Counted from the stretch's first letter, positions 1 through 12,268 are shown. The stretch is 23,108 bases of DNA from JBHJGP01 sp050331695 (GCA_050331695.1 JBHJGP010000021.1:1-23108); one strand, 5' to 3'. Made by a program: numbers and translations. The notes: generated from the sequence alone by a model not told the origin.

Positions 1-142
1 GGAGATGGTGATGCCTGGGGACAATGTGACGATGGATGTTGAGCTGATCGCGCCGATTGCGATGGAGAAGGGCCTGCGCTTTGCGGTCCGCGAAGGCGGC
101 CGCACCGTCGGCGCCGGCATCGTCACAGAAATCGTCGAATAG
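1..142 (+). CDS. tuf: Elongation factor Tu, C-terminal end (partial)
   Basis: The last 46 codons of EF-Tu, the GTPase that delivers aminoacyl-tRNA to the ribosome, are read from base 2 to the TAG at 140-142. The residues match domain III: the stretch with MVMPGDNV, then ELIAPIAMEKGLRFAVREGG, then RTVGAGIVTEI close to the stop. The start lies upstream of the window. A second tuf begins at 22970, so this genome has at least two copies; one beside tRNA-Trp/secE and one after fusA is a common alphaproteobacterial arrangement. A strong hairpin follows 15 bases after the stop, so this tuf probably ends its own transcript. Confidence 0.96.
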   Translation, partial: EMVMPGDNVTMDVELIAPIAMEKGLRFAVREGGRTVGAGIVTEIVE

Positions 143-157
143 GACCTTGAACTGATT

Positions 158-186
158 GCCCGCCAGGGGCGCCTGGCGGGCTTGTC
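158..186 (+). terminator. Hairpin terminator after tuf
   Basis: A perfect 10-bp GC-rich inverted repeat (158-167 with 172-181) encloses a GGCG loop. It is followed by TTGT, a short imperfect T-tract. It lies just after the tuf stop. The stem is strong but the T-run is weak, so termination may be partial and tRNA-Trp could be reached by read-through. Confidence 0.7.
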
Positions 187-280
187 GCCTGACCCAAAAG
201 CAAGTAGAGATGCGCGCCGGCTCCGGTTCTGGACGCCGGCTTTCTCCTTTGGACGGCCGGTTGGCCAGACCGATACATCA

Positions 281-356
281 AGGAGTGTAGCTCAACTGGC
301 AGAGCACCGGTCTCCAAAACCGGGGGTTGGGGGTTCGAGTCCCTCCACTCCTGCCA
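281..356 (+). tRNA. trnW: tRNA-Trp (anticodon CCA)
   Basis: A 76-nt cloverleaf can be drawn. The acceptor stem pairs AGGAGTG (281-287) with CACTCCT (346-352), followed by discriminator G353 and an encoded CCA (354-356). The anticodon stem pairs CCGGT (307-311) with ACCGG (319-323) around the seven-base loop CTCCAAA, which puts anticodon CCA at 314-316 and reads UGG (Trp). The T-arm contains GGTTCGAGTCC. Its position between tuf and secE is the usual bacterial one, and it is probably processed from a transcript that continues into secE. Confidence 0.97.
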
Positions 357-453
357 GGAGCTGTTTTGAGTGGTGCCTGGCGCTCGCTTGAGCGACGTAA
401 GCGGATCCGCCGGGACCTGAAGAACCGAGGATCGAAGAGCAAGGAAACGGACT

Positions 454-651
454 ATGGCGAAAGCCTCACCCGCGCAGTTTGTCCGCGAGGTGCGTCAGGA
501 ATTGGCCAAGGTGACCTGGCCGTCGCGTAAGGAGTTGGGCGTCACCACCGCGAGCGTCTTCGTGATGGCGTTCCTGGCGGCCATTTTCTTCTTCCTGGTC
601 GACCAGGTGCTTGCATTCCTGGTGCGCTTGATCCTCGGCCTCGGCGCCTGA
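454..651 (+). CDS. secE: Preprotein translocase subunit SecE
   Basis: A 65-aa single-membrane-span SecE, the small subunit that clamps the SecY channel in the inner membrane. The amphipathic N-terminal helix carries the family signature (VRQELAKVTWPSRKE, residues 11-25). A hydrophobic segment at about residues 29-60 forms the one transmembrane helix typical of the short SecE form; the E. coli protein has three. AAGGA at 441-445 is 8 bases before the ATG. It precedes nusG by 18 bases, the near-universal secE-nusG pairing, so both are likely co-transcribed. Confidence 0.96.
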   Translation: MAKASPAQFVREVRQELAKVTWPSRKELGVTTASVFVMAFLAAIFFFLVDQVLAFLVRLILGLGA

Positions 652-669
652 GCGGGAGCTGATCGAGAT

Positions 670-1233
670 ATGAGCGAAGCGCAACCCATCGAAAGTGGCG
701 TGGCCGGAGCGAAATGGTACATCATTCACGCCTATTCCGGGTTTGAAGCCAAGGTCGCCCAGTCGATCAAGGAGCAGGCCGAACGCAAGGGTCTGGATGA
801 TTTGTTTGAGCAGGTGCTGGTGCCGACGGAAGAGGTCATCGAGGTCAAGCGCGGCAAGAAGGTGAGCGCCCAGAACAAGCTGTTCCCCGGCTACGTCCTG
901 GCCAAGATGGTGCTCAACAACGAGACCTGGTCGCTTGTGAAGAACACCGCCAAGGTTACGAATTTTCTGGAGTCCGGTGGCAAGCCGATGCCCATCAGCA
1001 ATGAGGAGGCGGCCCGCATCCTGCAGCAGATGCAGGAGGGAACGGAGCATCCCCGGCCGACGATCACCTTCGTCTCGGGCGATCAGGTGACGGTCACCGA
1101 CGGACCGTTCAGCTCTTTTTCCGGCGTCGTCGAGGAGGTCGACGAGGCCAAGGGCAGGCTCAAGGTTTTGGTGTCGATCTTCGGGCGCGCGACACCGGTC
1201 GACCTGGAATACAGCCAGGTCGAGAAACAATAG
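670..1233 (+). CDS. nusG: Transcription termination/antitermination protein NusG
   Basis: 187-aa NusG, which binds the RNA polymerase clamp, suppresses pausing, and links polymerase to Rho or the leading ribosome. The N-terminal NGN domain runs from about residue 14 to 115 and has KWYIIHAYSGFE (15-26) and FPGYVLAKM (72-80). The C-terminal KOW domain begins near 131 and contains GDQVTVTDGPFSSFSG, ending in DLEYSQVEK. Its length fits the usual 175-190 aa. The ATG at 670 is preceded by GGGAGC. It lies downstream of secE and upstream of the L11-L1 genes, in standard order. Confidence 0.97.
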   Translation: MSEAQPIESGVAGAKWYIIHAYSGFEAKVAQSIKEQAERKGLDDLFEQVLVPTEEVIEVKRGKKVSAQNKLFPGYVLAKMVLNNETWSLVKNTAKVTNFLESGGKPMPISNEEAARILQQMQEGTEHPRPTITFVSGDQVTVTDGPFSSFSGVVEEVDEAKGRLKVLVSIFGRATPVDLEYSQVEKQ

Positions 1234-1255
1234 GCGCACCAATCAGCTCGCGGGA

Positions 1256-1274
1256 GCGCGGCTTCGGGCCGCGC
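1256..1274 (+). promoter_or_regulatory. Hairpin in the rplK leader
   Basis: GCGCGGC (1256-1262) pairs perfectly with GCCGCGC (1268-1274) across a TTCGG loop in the 69-base nusG-rplK gap. No T-run follows, so it is not a terminator. In E. coli, L1 represses rplK-rplA by binding the leader at this place; whether this hairpin is such a site cannot be judged from sequence alone. It could also be an RNase processing or stability element. Confidence 0.4.
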
Positions 1275-1302
1275 GTTCGGACCGCGTGGAGGAAGAGTTC
1301 CC

Positions 1303-1731
1303 ATGGCGAAGAAGATCGCCGGCTACATCAAGCTGCAGGTTCCGGCCGGCAAGGCCAACCCATCGCCGCCGATCGGGCCGGCCTTGGGTCAGCGCGGGCT
1401 CAACATCATGGAGTTCTGCAAGGCGTTCAACGCGGCGACCCAGGGCATGGAACCGGGCATGCCAATTCCCACGATCATTACGGCCTATCAGGACCGGACC
1501 TTCACCTTCATCACCAAGACGCCGCCGGCCAGCTATTTTCTGAAGAAGGCGGCCAAGCTCTCCAAGGGCGGCTCGACCCCCGGGCGGTCGACGGCGGGCA
1601 AGGTGACCAAGGATCAATGCCGGGAGATCGCCGAGCAGAAAATGGTCGATCTCAATGCCAATGATGTGGATGCCGCAACCCAGATGATCATCGGGTCCGC
1701 CCGGTCGATGGGTTTCGAGGTGGTGGAGTAG
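1303..1731 (+). CDS. rplK: 50S ribosomal protein L11
   Basis: 142-aa L11, which binds the GTPase-associated centre of 23S rRNA and contacts EF-G, and is needed for RelA sensing of uncharged tRNA. The N-terminal domain shows IKLQVPAGKANPSPPIGPAL with the proline-rich thiostrepton-facing segment, then GQRGLNIMEFCKAFN. The C-terminal rRNA-binding domain ends in the conserved GSARSMGFEV. GGAGGA at 1288-1293 sits 9 bases before the ATG. Only 4 bases separate it from rplA, which implies coupled translation of the L11-L1 pair. Confidence 0.97.
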   Translation: MAKKIAGYIKLQVPAGKANPSPPIGPALGQRGLNIMEFCKAFNAATQGMEPGMPIPTIITAYQDRTFTFITKTPPASYFLKKAAKLSKGGSTPGRSTAGKVTKDQCREIAEQKMVDLNANDVDAATQMIIGSARSMGFEVVE

Positions 1732-1735
1732 GGTC

Positions 1736-2437
1736 ATGGCGAAGAAGGCAAAACGCGTCGTCGACGCGCTGAAGAAGATCGATCGCGAGAAGGCCTATCC
1801 CCTCAGCGACGCGGTCAGCCTGGTGAAGGAGACGGCGGTCGCCAAGTTCGACGAGACGATCGAGGTCTCGCTCAATCTGGGCGTCGATCCGCGCCATGCG
1901 GACCAGATGGTGCGGGGGACGGTCGATCTGCCCCACGGTACCGGCAAGACCGTGCGGGTCGCGGTGTTCGCCCGGGGCGACAAGGCGGACGCGGCCAAGG
2001 AAGCGGGTGCCGATCTGGTCGGTGCGGAGGATTTGGCGGAACAGATCCAAAAGGGCGAGATCGGCTTCGATCGTTGCATTGCCTCGCCGGACATGATGCC
2101 CGTGGTCGGCCGGTTGGGTAAGATCCTGGGTCCCCGGGGCCTGATGCCCAATCCGAAACTGGGCACGGTCACGCCCAACGTCGCGGATGCAGTCAGGGCC
2201 GCGAAGGCCGGTCAGGTGCAGTTTCGCGTGGAAAAGGCGGGGATCCTCCATGCCGGCATCGGCAAGGCGAGCTTCACGCCTGACAAGATCACCGAGAATA
2301 TCAAGGCGCTGGTCGACGCCGTCACCCGGGCCAAGCCCAGCGGCGCCAAGGGAACTTATCTGCAGCGCGCCCATATCAGCTCGTCGATGGGGCCGGGCAT
2401 TCAGGTGGACGTGGCGTCCCTGACCGCTAGCGGCTAG
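1736..2437 (+). CDS. rplA: 50S ribosomal protein L1
   Basis: 233-aa L1, the mobile stalk protein that guides deacylated tRNA out of the E site and, in other bacteria, represses its own operon. The family signature GPRGLMPNPKLGTVT is at residues 132-146. The N-terminal KRVVDALKKIDREKAYPLSDAV is typical. Its Shine-Dalgarno lies in the end of rplK (GGTGGAGTAGGG before the ATG). The 222-base gap after it holds a candidate promoter and hairpin for the L10-L12 unit. Confidence 0.97.
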   Translation: MAKKAKRVVDALKKIDREKAYPLSDAVSLVKETAVAKFDETIEVSLNLGVDPRHADQMVRGTVDLPHGTGKTVRVAVFARGDKADAAKEAGADLVGAEDLAEQIQKGEIGFDRCIASPDMMPVVGRLGKILGPRGLMPNPKLGTVTPNVADAVRAAKAGQVQFRVEKAGILHAGIGKASFTPDKITENIKALVDAVTRAKPSGAKGTYLQRAHISSSMGPGIQVDVASLTASG

Positions 2438-2479
2438 CGCGGTCGATGGTGCGGGCGCAGAAATCTTGGCAGAAAGGGC

Positions 2480-2507
2480 TTGCAGTTTCGGGCACGCTGA
2501 CTACTTT
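2480..2507 (+). promoter_or_regulatory. Candidate sigma-70 promoter for rplJL(-rpoBC)
   Basis: TTGCAG (2480-2485) and TACTTT (2502-2507) are separated by 16 bases, in the gap between rplA and rplJ where E. coli also has an L10 promoter. The match is partial (4 of 6 at each box). Transcription would start near 2514 and give a leader of about 146 nt with the hairpin at 2533-2569. Confidence 0.45.
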
Positions 2508-2532
2508 GTGCTGTCCGGCGGATCGGAGCGAA

Positions 2533-2569
2533 CGCCGCAGCGCGTGGGATTGCGCTGGCGGCGGTTTTT
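2533..2569 (+). terminator. Terminator-like hairpin in the rplJ leader
   Basis: An 11-bp GC-rich stem (2533-2543 with 2552-2563, G2558 bulged) and an 8-base loop are followed by five Ts (2565-2569) after one G. It has the form of an intrinsic terminator. It could end transcripts from rplK-rplA, act as an attenuator downstream of the candidate promoter at 2480, or be part of an L10-responsive leader. Those options cannot be separated here. Confidence 0.5.
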
Positions 2570-2659
2570 GCTTGGGTAGCTTGCCTGTATCTGACGAATG
2601 TGGTGGTGGACTAAGGGTCGTGGGACGAGCGCGCAAGCTTCGTCCGCACGGAGGCGATC

Positions 2660-3202
2660 GTGCTTAAAGCTCAGAAAACGGTGGTCGTTGACCAGCTTCG
2701 CGGTGTTTTCAGCGAAGCGGGCGTGGTGGTGATTACATCCAACCATGGTCTCAGCGTCGCCGAGGTCACCGATTTGCGTCGTCAGGTTCTTGCGGCCGGC
2801 GCCAACTTTAAGGTTGCGAAGAACCGCCTCGCGAAGATCGCGATCGAGGGCACGCCTTTCGCCGCGACGGAACCTTTGTTCAAGGGGCCAACGGCGATCG
2901 CCTACTCGGCCGATCCGACGGCGGCACCGAAGGTTGTTTCGTCGTTCATTAAGAAGAACAACAAGCTGACGATTGTTGGTGGTGGGCTCAGCGGCACGCT
3001 GCTTACGCCGGACCAGGTGAAAGCCCTGGCCGACATGCCATCGATCGATGAATTGCGGGCGAAGTTGCTGGGCGTGCTGAACGCGCCTGCGGCGAACTTC
3101 CTGAGCCTGCTGAATGCGCCGGCGTCGAAGCTGGTGACCGTTCTCAGTGCGCCGAACAGCAAGATGGTTGGTGTTCTCCGCGCGAAGTCGCAACAGAGCT
3201 GA
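2660..3202 (+). CDS. rplJ: 50S ribosomal protein L10
   Basis: 180-aa L10, which anchors the L7/L12 dimers to 23S rRNA at the base of the stalk. The start is GTG, chosen because GGAGG (2650-2654) sits 5 bases before it and the next residues (LKAQKTVVVDQL) align with the usual L10 start. The rRNA-binding N-terminal domain contains FKVAKNRLAKIA. The C-terminal helix, from about residue 136, is made of successive segments of about 11 residues (LLGVLNAPAAN, FLSLLNAPASK, LVTVLSAPNSK, MVGVLRA). Known L10 structures use such segments to dock one L12 dimer each, so three or more dimers are likely. The protein is longer than the 165 aa of E. coli, mainly in this tail. Confidence 0.96.
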   Translation: MLKAQKTVVVDQLRGVFSEAGVVVITSNHGLSVAEVTDLRRQVLAAGANFKVAKNRLAKIAIEGTPFAATEPLFKGPTAIAYSADPTAAPKVVSSFIKKNNKLTIVGGGLSGTLLTPDQVKALADMPSIDELRAKLLGVLNAPAANFLSLLNAPASKLVTVLSAPNSKMVGVLRAKSQQS

Positions 3203-3209
3203 AGACCTT

Positions 3210-3232
3210 CGCGGCTCGGGGGCGGGGCCGCG
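3210..3232 (+). promoter_or_regulatory. Hairpin between rplJ and rplL
   Basis: CGCGGC (3210-3215) pairs with GCCGCG (3227-3232) across a G-rich 11-base loop in the 58-base rplJ-rplL gap. No T-run follows. A processing or stability role is possible, since L12 is needed in several copies per L10, but that is inference. Confidence 0.3.
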
Positions 3233-3260
3233 GCATCCATGTCTAGGGGGTAGATAAACC

Positions 3261-3653
3261 ATGGCCAATCTCGATCAGATCGTCGACGATCTCTCCAACC
3301 TCACCGTTCTCGAGGTCGCCGAACTGGCGAAGATGCTCGAGGACAAGTGGGGCGTTTCCGCCGCCGCCGCAGCGCCGGTCGCCGTTGCGGCGATGCCCGG
3401 CGCGGGTGGTGCCGCCGCGGATGCGGCGCCCGCCGAAGAGAAGACCGAATTCGACGTGATCCTGGCCGGTTTCGGCGACAAGAAGATCAACGTCATTAAG
3501 GAGGTCCGGGCGATCACCGGTCTTGGTCTGAAAGAGGCCAAGGAGGTGGTCGAAGGCGCGCCGAAGCCGATTAAGGAAGGTGTCGCCAAGGAAGAGGCCG
3601 ACAAAATTAAAGAGCAGCTCGAGGGGGCGGGAGCGACTGTGGAGATCAAATAA
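3261..3653 (+). CDS. rplL: 50S ribosomal protein L7/L12
   Basis: 130-aa L12, the multi-copy stalk protein that recruits and activates the GTPase factors. The N-terminal dimerisation and L10-binding helices cover residues 1-32 (IVDDLSNLTVLEVAELAKML). An Ala/Pro/Gly-rich flexible hinge follows at about 34-58. The C-terminal factor-binding domain has EFDVILAGFGDKKINVIKEV and ITGLGLKEAKEVVEGAPKPI, then ends in ATVEIK. GGGGG at about 3246-3250 precedes the ATG. The 187-base gap to rpoB holds two hairpins. Confidence 0.97.
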   Translation: MANLDQIVDDLSNLTVLEVAELAKMLEDKWGVSAAAAAPVAVAAMPGAGGAAADAAPAEEKTEFDVILAGFGDKKINVIKEVRAITGLGLKEAKEVVEGAPKPIKEGVAKEEADKIKEQLEGAGATVEIK

Positions 3654-3683
3654 TCGTCTCCTATCAGGATTGCTCCAGGGCCG

Positions 3684-3707
3684 GGCGCCGCATCACCGGG
3701 CGCCTTT
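3684..3707 (+). terminator. Candidate attenuator between rplL and rpoB
   Basis: GGCGCC (3684-3689) and GGCGCC (3699-3704) can pair over a 9-base loop and are followed by TTT. In E. coli a partial terminator at this place lowers rpoBC transcription relative to the ribosomal protein genes. The stem here is only 6 bp and the T-run short, so leaky termination at most is expected. Confidence 0.4.
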
Positions 3708-3787
3708 GCCTCAGTAGAAGGAACGCACAGGCTGGCAGTCCCGCTCGTTCGCGAGACGGGACCCCGGCCTTCTTGCGCTGATCTGGG

Positions 3788-3809
3788 CGTGCGCCGGTTC
3801 CGGCGCGCG
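3788..3809 (+). promoter_or_regulatory. Stable hairpin upstream of rpoB
   Basis: A 10-bp stem, nine Watson-Crick pairs plus one T-G pair (3788-3797 with 3800-3809), has only TT between its perfect arms, so the closing pairs would open in RNA. It lies 31 bases before the rpoB ATG with no T-run. It resembles in position the E. coli RNase III processing hairpin between rplL and rpoB, but equivalence is inferred from location only. Confidence 0.4.
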
Positions 3810-3840
3810 TATCGACTCGTTTCGAGGGACACAACGCGAC

Positions 3841-6800
3841 ATGCCGACGTCGTTTACAGCACGTAAGCGTATCCGCAAAAGCTTCGGTAAGATCCCCGAG
3901 GTCACCACGATGCCGAACCTGATCGAGGTTCAGCGCTCGTCCTACGACCATTTTTTGCAGATGGGGATCCCGCTTGCCGAGCGCGGCTACCATGGGCTGC
4001 AGGAGGTCTACAAGTCGGTTTTTCCGATCAAGGACTTCGCCGACCGGGCGGCCTTGGATTTCGTCGACTACGTGCTCGAGGAGCCGAAATACGACGTCGA
4101 GGAATGTCATCAGCGGGGCATGACCTACGCGGCACCTTTGCGGGTAACGCTGCGGCTGATCGTCTGGGACATCGACGAGGAGACCGGCTCGCGCAGCGTT
4201 CGCGATATCAAGGAACAAGACGTCTACATGGGCGACATGCCCTTGATGACCGACAACGGCACCTTCGTCATTAACGGGACCGAGCGGGTCATCGTCTCCC
4301 AGATGCATCGCTCGCCGGGCGTCTTCTTCGAGCACGACAAGTGCAAGACGCACAGCTCCGGCAAGCTGCTCTACGCCGCCCGGATCATCCCCTATCGCGG
4401 CTCCTGGCTGGATTTCGAGTTCGACGCCAAAGATCTGGTCAACGTCCGGATCGACCGGCGCCGCAAGCTGCCGGCAACCACCTTCCTTCTGGCGCTCGGC
4501 ATGGGCCACGCCGAGATCCTGAACGAGTTTTACGACCGCCGCGTCTTCGGGCGCAGCGGCGAGGGCTGGAAGATCCCGTTCGATGCCGACCGTCTGAAAG
4601 GCCAAAAAATCGCCGGCGCGATCATCGATGCTGCCAGCGGTGAGGAATTGGTTGCCGCCGGCACCAAAATGACGCCCCGCGGCCTGAAAAAGCTCCAGGA
4701 AAGCGGCATCGAGATGGTGTTCGTTTCGACCGAGGACATGGTCGGCTCGTTCCTCGCTGACGATCTGATCGACGAGGCGACCGGCCTGATCCACGCCGAG
4801 GCGGGCGACGAGCTTACCGAGGATCTGATCAACACGCTGGTCGAGGCCGGGCACAAGACCCTGCCGGTGCTCGACATCGACCACAACAACATCGGCCCCT
4901 ACATCCGCAACACGCTGGCGATCGACAAATCGACCACCCGCGAGGAAGCGTTGCTTGAGATCTACCGGGTGCTGCGGCCGGGCGAGCCGCCGACCTTGGA
5001 GACGGCTGAAAATCTGTTCGGCGGTCTGTTTTTCGACCAGGAACGTTACGACCTCTCGCCGGTTGGCCGGGTCAAGATGAACATGCGGCTCGAGATGGAG
5101 ACGGACGACAGCCTTCGGGTGCTCCGTAAGGAGGATGTCCTGGCGGTCGTCAAAACCCTGGTCGAGATCAAGGACGGCCGGGGCGAGGTCGATGATATCG
5201 ACCATCTGGGCAACCGAAGGGTCCGCTCGGTGGGCGAGCTGATGGAAAATCAGTTCCGGGTCGGTCTGTTGCGGATGGAGCGTGCGGTTCGCGAGCGGAT
5301 GAGCTCGGTCGACATCGATGCCGCCATGCCCCACGATCTGATCAACGCCAAGCCGGTGGCGGCGGCGGTCCGTGAATTCTTCGGGAGCTCCCAGCTTTCC
5401 CAGTTCATGGACCAGACCAACCCGCTCTCCGAGATCACCCACAAGCGGCGTCTGTCGGCGCTGGGTCCGGGCGGCCTCACCCGCGAGCGGGCTGGTTTCG
5501 AGGTCCGGGACGTGCACCCGACCCATTATGGCCGGATTTGCCCGATCGAGACCCCGGAAGGCCCGAACATCGGTCTGATCAACTCGCTCGCCACTTACGC
5601 GCGGATCAACCAATACGGGTTCATCGAGAGCCCTTACCTGCGCGTGGTTGACGGCCGGGTCACGGACGAGGTGGTCTATCTGTCGGCGATGGAGGAGGGG
5701 CGCTACACGATCGCCCAGGCCAATGCCGAACTCACCGAAGATCGGCGCTTTGTGAACGAGTTGGTGAGCTGTCGGCATCGAAGCGACTTCCTGCTGGTGG
5801 CGCCCGAGGCGAGCGAGTTCATCGATGTGTCGCCGAAACAGCTCGTGTCGGTCGCCGCGGCCCTCATTCCCTTCCTGGAGAACGATGACGCCAACCGGGC
5901 GCTGATGGGCTCGAACATGCAGCGTCAGGCGGTGCCGCTGGTCCAGGCCGAGGCGCCGTTCGTCGGCACCGGCATGGAGGAGGTCGTCGCCCGCGACAGC
6001 GGTGCCGCCGTCGTCGCTCGCCGGTCCGGGGTGGTCGATCAGGTCGACGGCTCGCGGATCGTGATCCGGGTGACCGATGAGCAGGCCCGTGCCGACTCCG
6101 TGGTCGACATCTATAACCTGCGGAAGTTCCAGCGTTCCAATCAGAACACCTGCATCACCCAACGGCCTCTGGTGAAGAAAGGCGATGCGGTCAATGCCGG
6201 CGACATCGTCGCCGACGGTCCCTCGACCCAGTTGGGCGAGCTGGGCCTCGGCCGGAACGCGCTCGTCGCGTTCATGCCCTGGAATGGCTACAATTTCGAG
6301 GATTCCATCCTCATCTCCGAGCGGATCGTCCGCGACGACATCTTCACCTCGATCCATATCGAGGAGTTCGAGGTGATGGCGCGCGACACCAAGCTTGGGC
6401 CGGAGGGCATCACCCGGGACATTCCGAACGTCAGCGAGGAAGCGCTTCGCAATCTCGACGAGGCCGGTATCGTCTATATCGGCGCCGAGGTGAAGGCGGG
6501 TGACATTCTGGTCGGCAAGGTCACGCCCAAGGGTGAGACACCGATGACGCCGGAGGAAAAGCTCTTGCGCGCGATCTTCGGCGAGAAGGCGGCCGACGTT
6601 CGCGACACGTCGTTGAAGGTGCCGCCGGGCGTTACCGGCACGGTGGTTGAGGTTCGGGTCTTTAATCGCCGGGGCGTCGACAAGGACGAGCGCGCGATCG
6701 CCATCGAGCGCGGCGAGATCGAGCGTCTGGCCAAGGACCGGGACGCCGAGCGCGCGATCCTCGAACGCAATATCTATTCGAGCCTCAAGGAGCTGCTGAT

Positions 6801-8004
6801 CGGCTTGGCCGCCACTAGCGGGCCCAAAGGCACGAAGAAAGGTGCCGAGATCACCGAGGAGCTCCTGGCCGAGTTGAGCCGGCGCCAGTGGTGGGATTTC
6901 GGTGTCGATGATGCCCAGCGCATGATCGAGATCGAGCAGCTCAAGCGTCAGCTCGACGATGGCATCCGGTTGCTCGAGGATCGCTTCGACATCAAGGTCG
7001 AGAAACTCCAGCGTGGTGACGAGTTGCCGCCGGGCGTTCTGAAGATGGCCAAGGTGTTCGTCGCGGTGAAGCGCAAGCTGCAGCCGGGCGACAAGATGGC
7101 CGGCCGCCACGGCAATAAGGGCGTCATCTCCAAGATCGCACCGATCGAGGATATGCCGCACCTGCAGGACGGCACACCCGTCGACGTCGTGCTCAACCCG
7201 TTGGGCGTGCCCTCGCGGATGAATGTCGGTCAGATCTTGGAGACCCATCTGGGTTGGGCCTGCTCCAATCTGGGGCGGCAGATCGGTGAGATGCTGGACA
7301 GCCTCAACGACCAGGAGGCCGAAAATCAGATCAAGACCTATCTCTCGGAGATCTATGGCGACGAGGTGGCCAAGCATCTGGACGGCTACGATCGAGGTGA
7401 ACTGATGGAGCTCGCCGAAAACCTTCGTCCAGGCGTGCCGATCGCAACTCCAGTGTTCGACGGGGCCCACGAGCCCGACATCGTGTCCATGCTCGAGCGC
7501 GCCGGATGCGACGCCAGCGGTCAGGTGACGCTGGTCGACGGGCGCAGCGGCGAGCCGTTCGACCGGCCGGTGACCGTTGGCTATATCTACATGCTCAAAC
7601 TCGGTCATCTGGTGGACGACAAGATCCACGCCCGGTCGGTTGGACCCTACTCGCTGGTCACCCAGCAGCCGCTCGGCGGTAAGGCCCAGTTCGGCGGTCA
7701 GCGGTTCGGTGAGATGGAGTGCTGGGCGCTCCAGGCTTACGGCGCCGCCTACACGCTGCAGGAAATGCTTACGGTCAAATCGGACGACGTCTCCGGTCGC
7801 ACCAAGATCTACGAGGCGATCGTCCGCGGTGAGGACAATTTCGAGGCCGGTATCCCGGAAAGCTTCAACGTTCTGGTCAAGGAGCTTCAGGCGCTCTCCC
7901 TCGACGTCAATCTCGAGGAAGAGACAGGCATTGGCGACACGCCCCAGGGCGACCCCATGCGTCTGCCGATGATGGATGACGAGCTGGTCGAAAGTTACGG
8001 CTAA
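3841..8004 (+). CDS. rpoB: DNA-directed RNA polymerase subunit beta
   Basis: 1387-aa RpoB, which with beta' forms the active-site cleft of RNA polymerase. The start at 3841 gives FTARKRIRKSFGKIPEV, the usual alphaproteobacterial N-terminus. The rifampicin pocket lies at residues 519-541 and has Q521, D524, H534, R537 and S539 (E. coli Q513, D516, H526, R529, S531), all of the susceptible type. Downstream are the conserved RICPIETPEGPNIGLI and GRHGNKGVISKI stretches. The C-terminus has GGKAQFGGQRFGEMECWALQAYGAA, which joins the clamp. The nearest SD-like GAGGG (3824-3828) is 12 bases from the ATG, which is rather distant. The stop is 10 bases before rpoC. Confidence 0.98.
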   Translation: MPTSFTARKRIRKSFGKIPEVTTMPNLIEVQRSSYDHFLQMGIPLAERGYHGLQEVYKSVFPIKDFADRAALDFVDYVLEEPKYDVEECHQRGMTYAAPLRVTLRLIVWDIDEETGSRSVRDIKEQDVYMGDMPLMTDNGTFVINGTERVIVSQMHRSPGVFFEHDKCKTHSSGKLLYAARIIPYRGSWLDFEFDAKDLVNVRIDRRRKLPATTFLLALGMGHAEILNEFYDRRVFGRSGEGWKIPFDADRLKGQKIAGAIIDAASGEELVAAGTKMTPRGLKKLQESGIEMVFVSTEDMVGSFLADDLIDEATGLIHAEAGDELTEDLINTLVEAGHKTLPVLDIDHNNIGPYIRNTLAIDKSTTREEALLEIYRVLRPGEPPTLETAENLFGGLFFDQERYDLSPVGRVKMNMRLEMETDDSLRVLRKEDVLAVVKTLVEIKDGRGEVDDIDHLGNRRVRSVGELMENQFRVGLLRMERAVRERMSSVDIDAAMPHDLINAKPVAAAVREFFGSSQLSQFMDQTNPLSEITHKRRLSALGPGGLTRERAGFEVRDVHPTHYGRICPIETPEGPNIGLINSLATYARINQYGFIESPYLRVVDGRVTDEVVYLSAMEEGRYTIAQANAELTEDRRFVNELVSCRHRSDFLLVAPEASEFIDVSPKQLVSVAAALIPFLENDDANRALMGSNMQRQAVPLVQAEAPFVGTGMEEVVARDSGAAVVARRSGVVDQVDGSRIVIRVTDEQARADSVVDIYNLRKFQRSNQNTCITQRPLVKKGDAVNAGDIVADGPSTQLGELGLGRNALVAFMPWNGYNFEDSILISERIVRDDIFTSIHIEEFEVMARDTKLGPEGITRDIPNVSEEALRNLDEAGIVYIGAEVKAGDILVGKVTPKGETPMTPEEKLLRAIFGEKAADVRDTSLKVPPGVTGTVVEVRVFNRRGVDKDERAIAIERGEIERLAKDRDAERAILERNIYSSLKELLIGLAATSGPKGTKKGAEITEELLAELSRRQWWDFGVDDAQRMIEIEQLKRQLDDGIRLLEDRFDIKVEKLQRGDELPPGVLKMAKVFVAVKRKLQPGDKMAGRHGNKGVISKIAPIEDMPHLQDGTPVDVVLNPLGVPSRMNVGQILETHLGWACSNLGRQIGEMLDSLNDQEAENQIKTYLSEIYGDEVAKHLDGYDRGELMELAENLRPGVPIATPVFDGAHEPDIVSMLERAGCDASGQVTLVDGRSGEPFDRPVTVGYIYMLKLGHLVDDKIHARSVGPYSLVTQQPLGGKAQFGGQRFGEMECWALQAYGAAYTLQEMLTVKSDDVSGRTKIYEAIVRGEDNFEAGIPESFNVLVKELQALSLDVNLEEETGIGDTPQGDPMRLPMMDDELVESYG

Positions 8005-8014
8005 GGAGCCCGGA

Positions 8015-12232
<4,218 letters not shown>

Positions 12233-12268
12233 TTTTTCGTCCGTTCCAGGGCGGCACGCCTGACATGG

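Noticed and set aside
216..250. GCCGGC repeats followed by a T-rich stretch before tRNA-Trp, a possible second terminator
   Set aside because: The 6-bp stem has a 13-base loop, and the T-rich part is broken by CTCC. A stronger hairpin lies upstream at 158-181.
249..277. Promoter-like boxes TTGGAC and GATACA just before tRNA-Trp
   Set aside because: The start point would fall inside the tRNA, leaving no 5' leader, and the -10 match is only three of six.
5390..5470. Possible rifampicin-resistance changes in RpoB
   Set aside because: The residues equivalent to E. coli Q513, D516, H526, R529 and S531 are all the susceptible forms.
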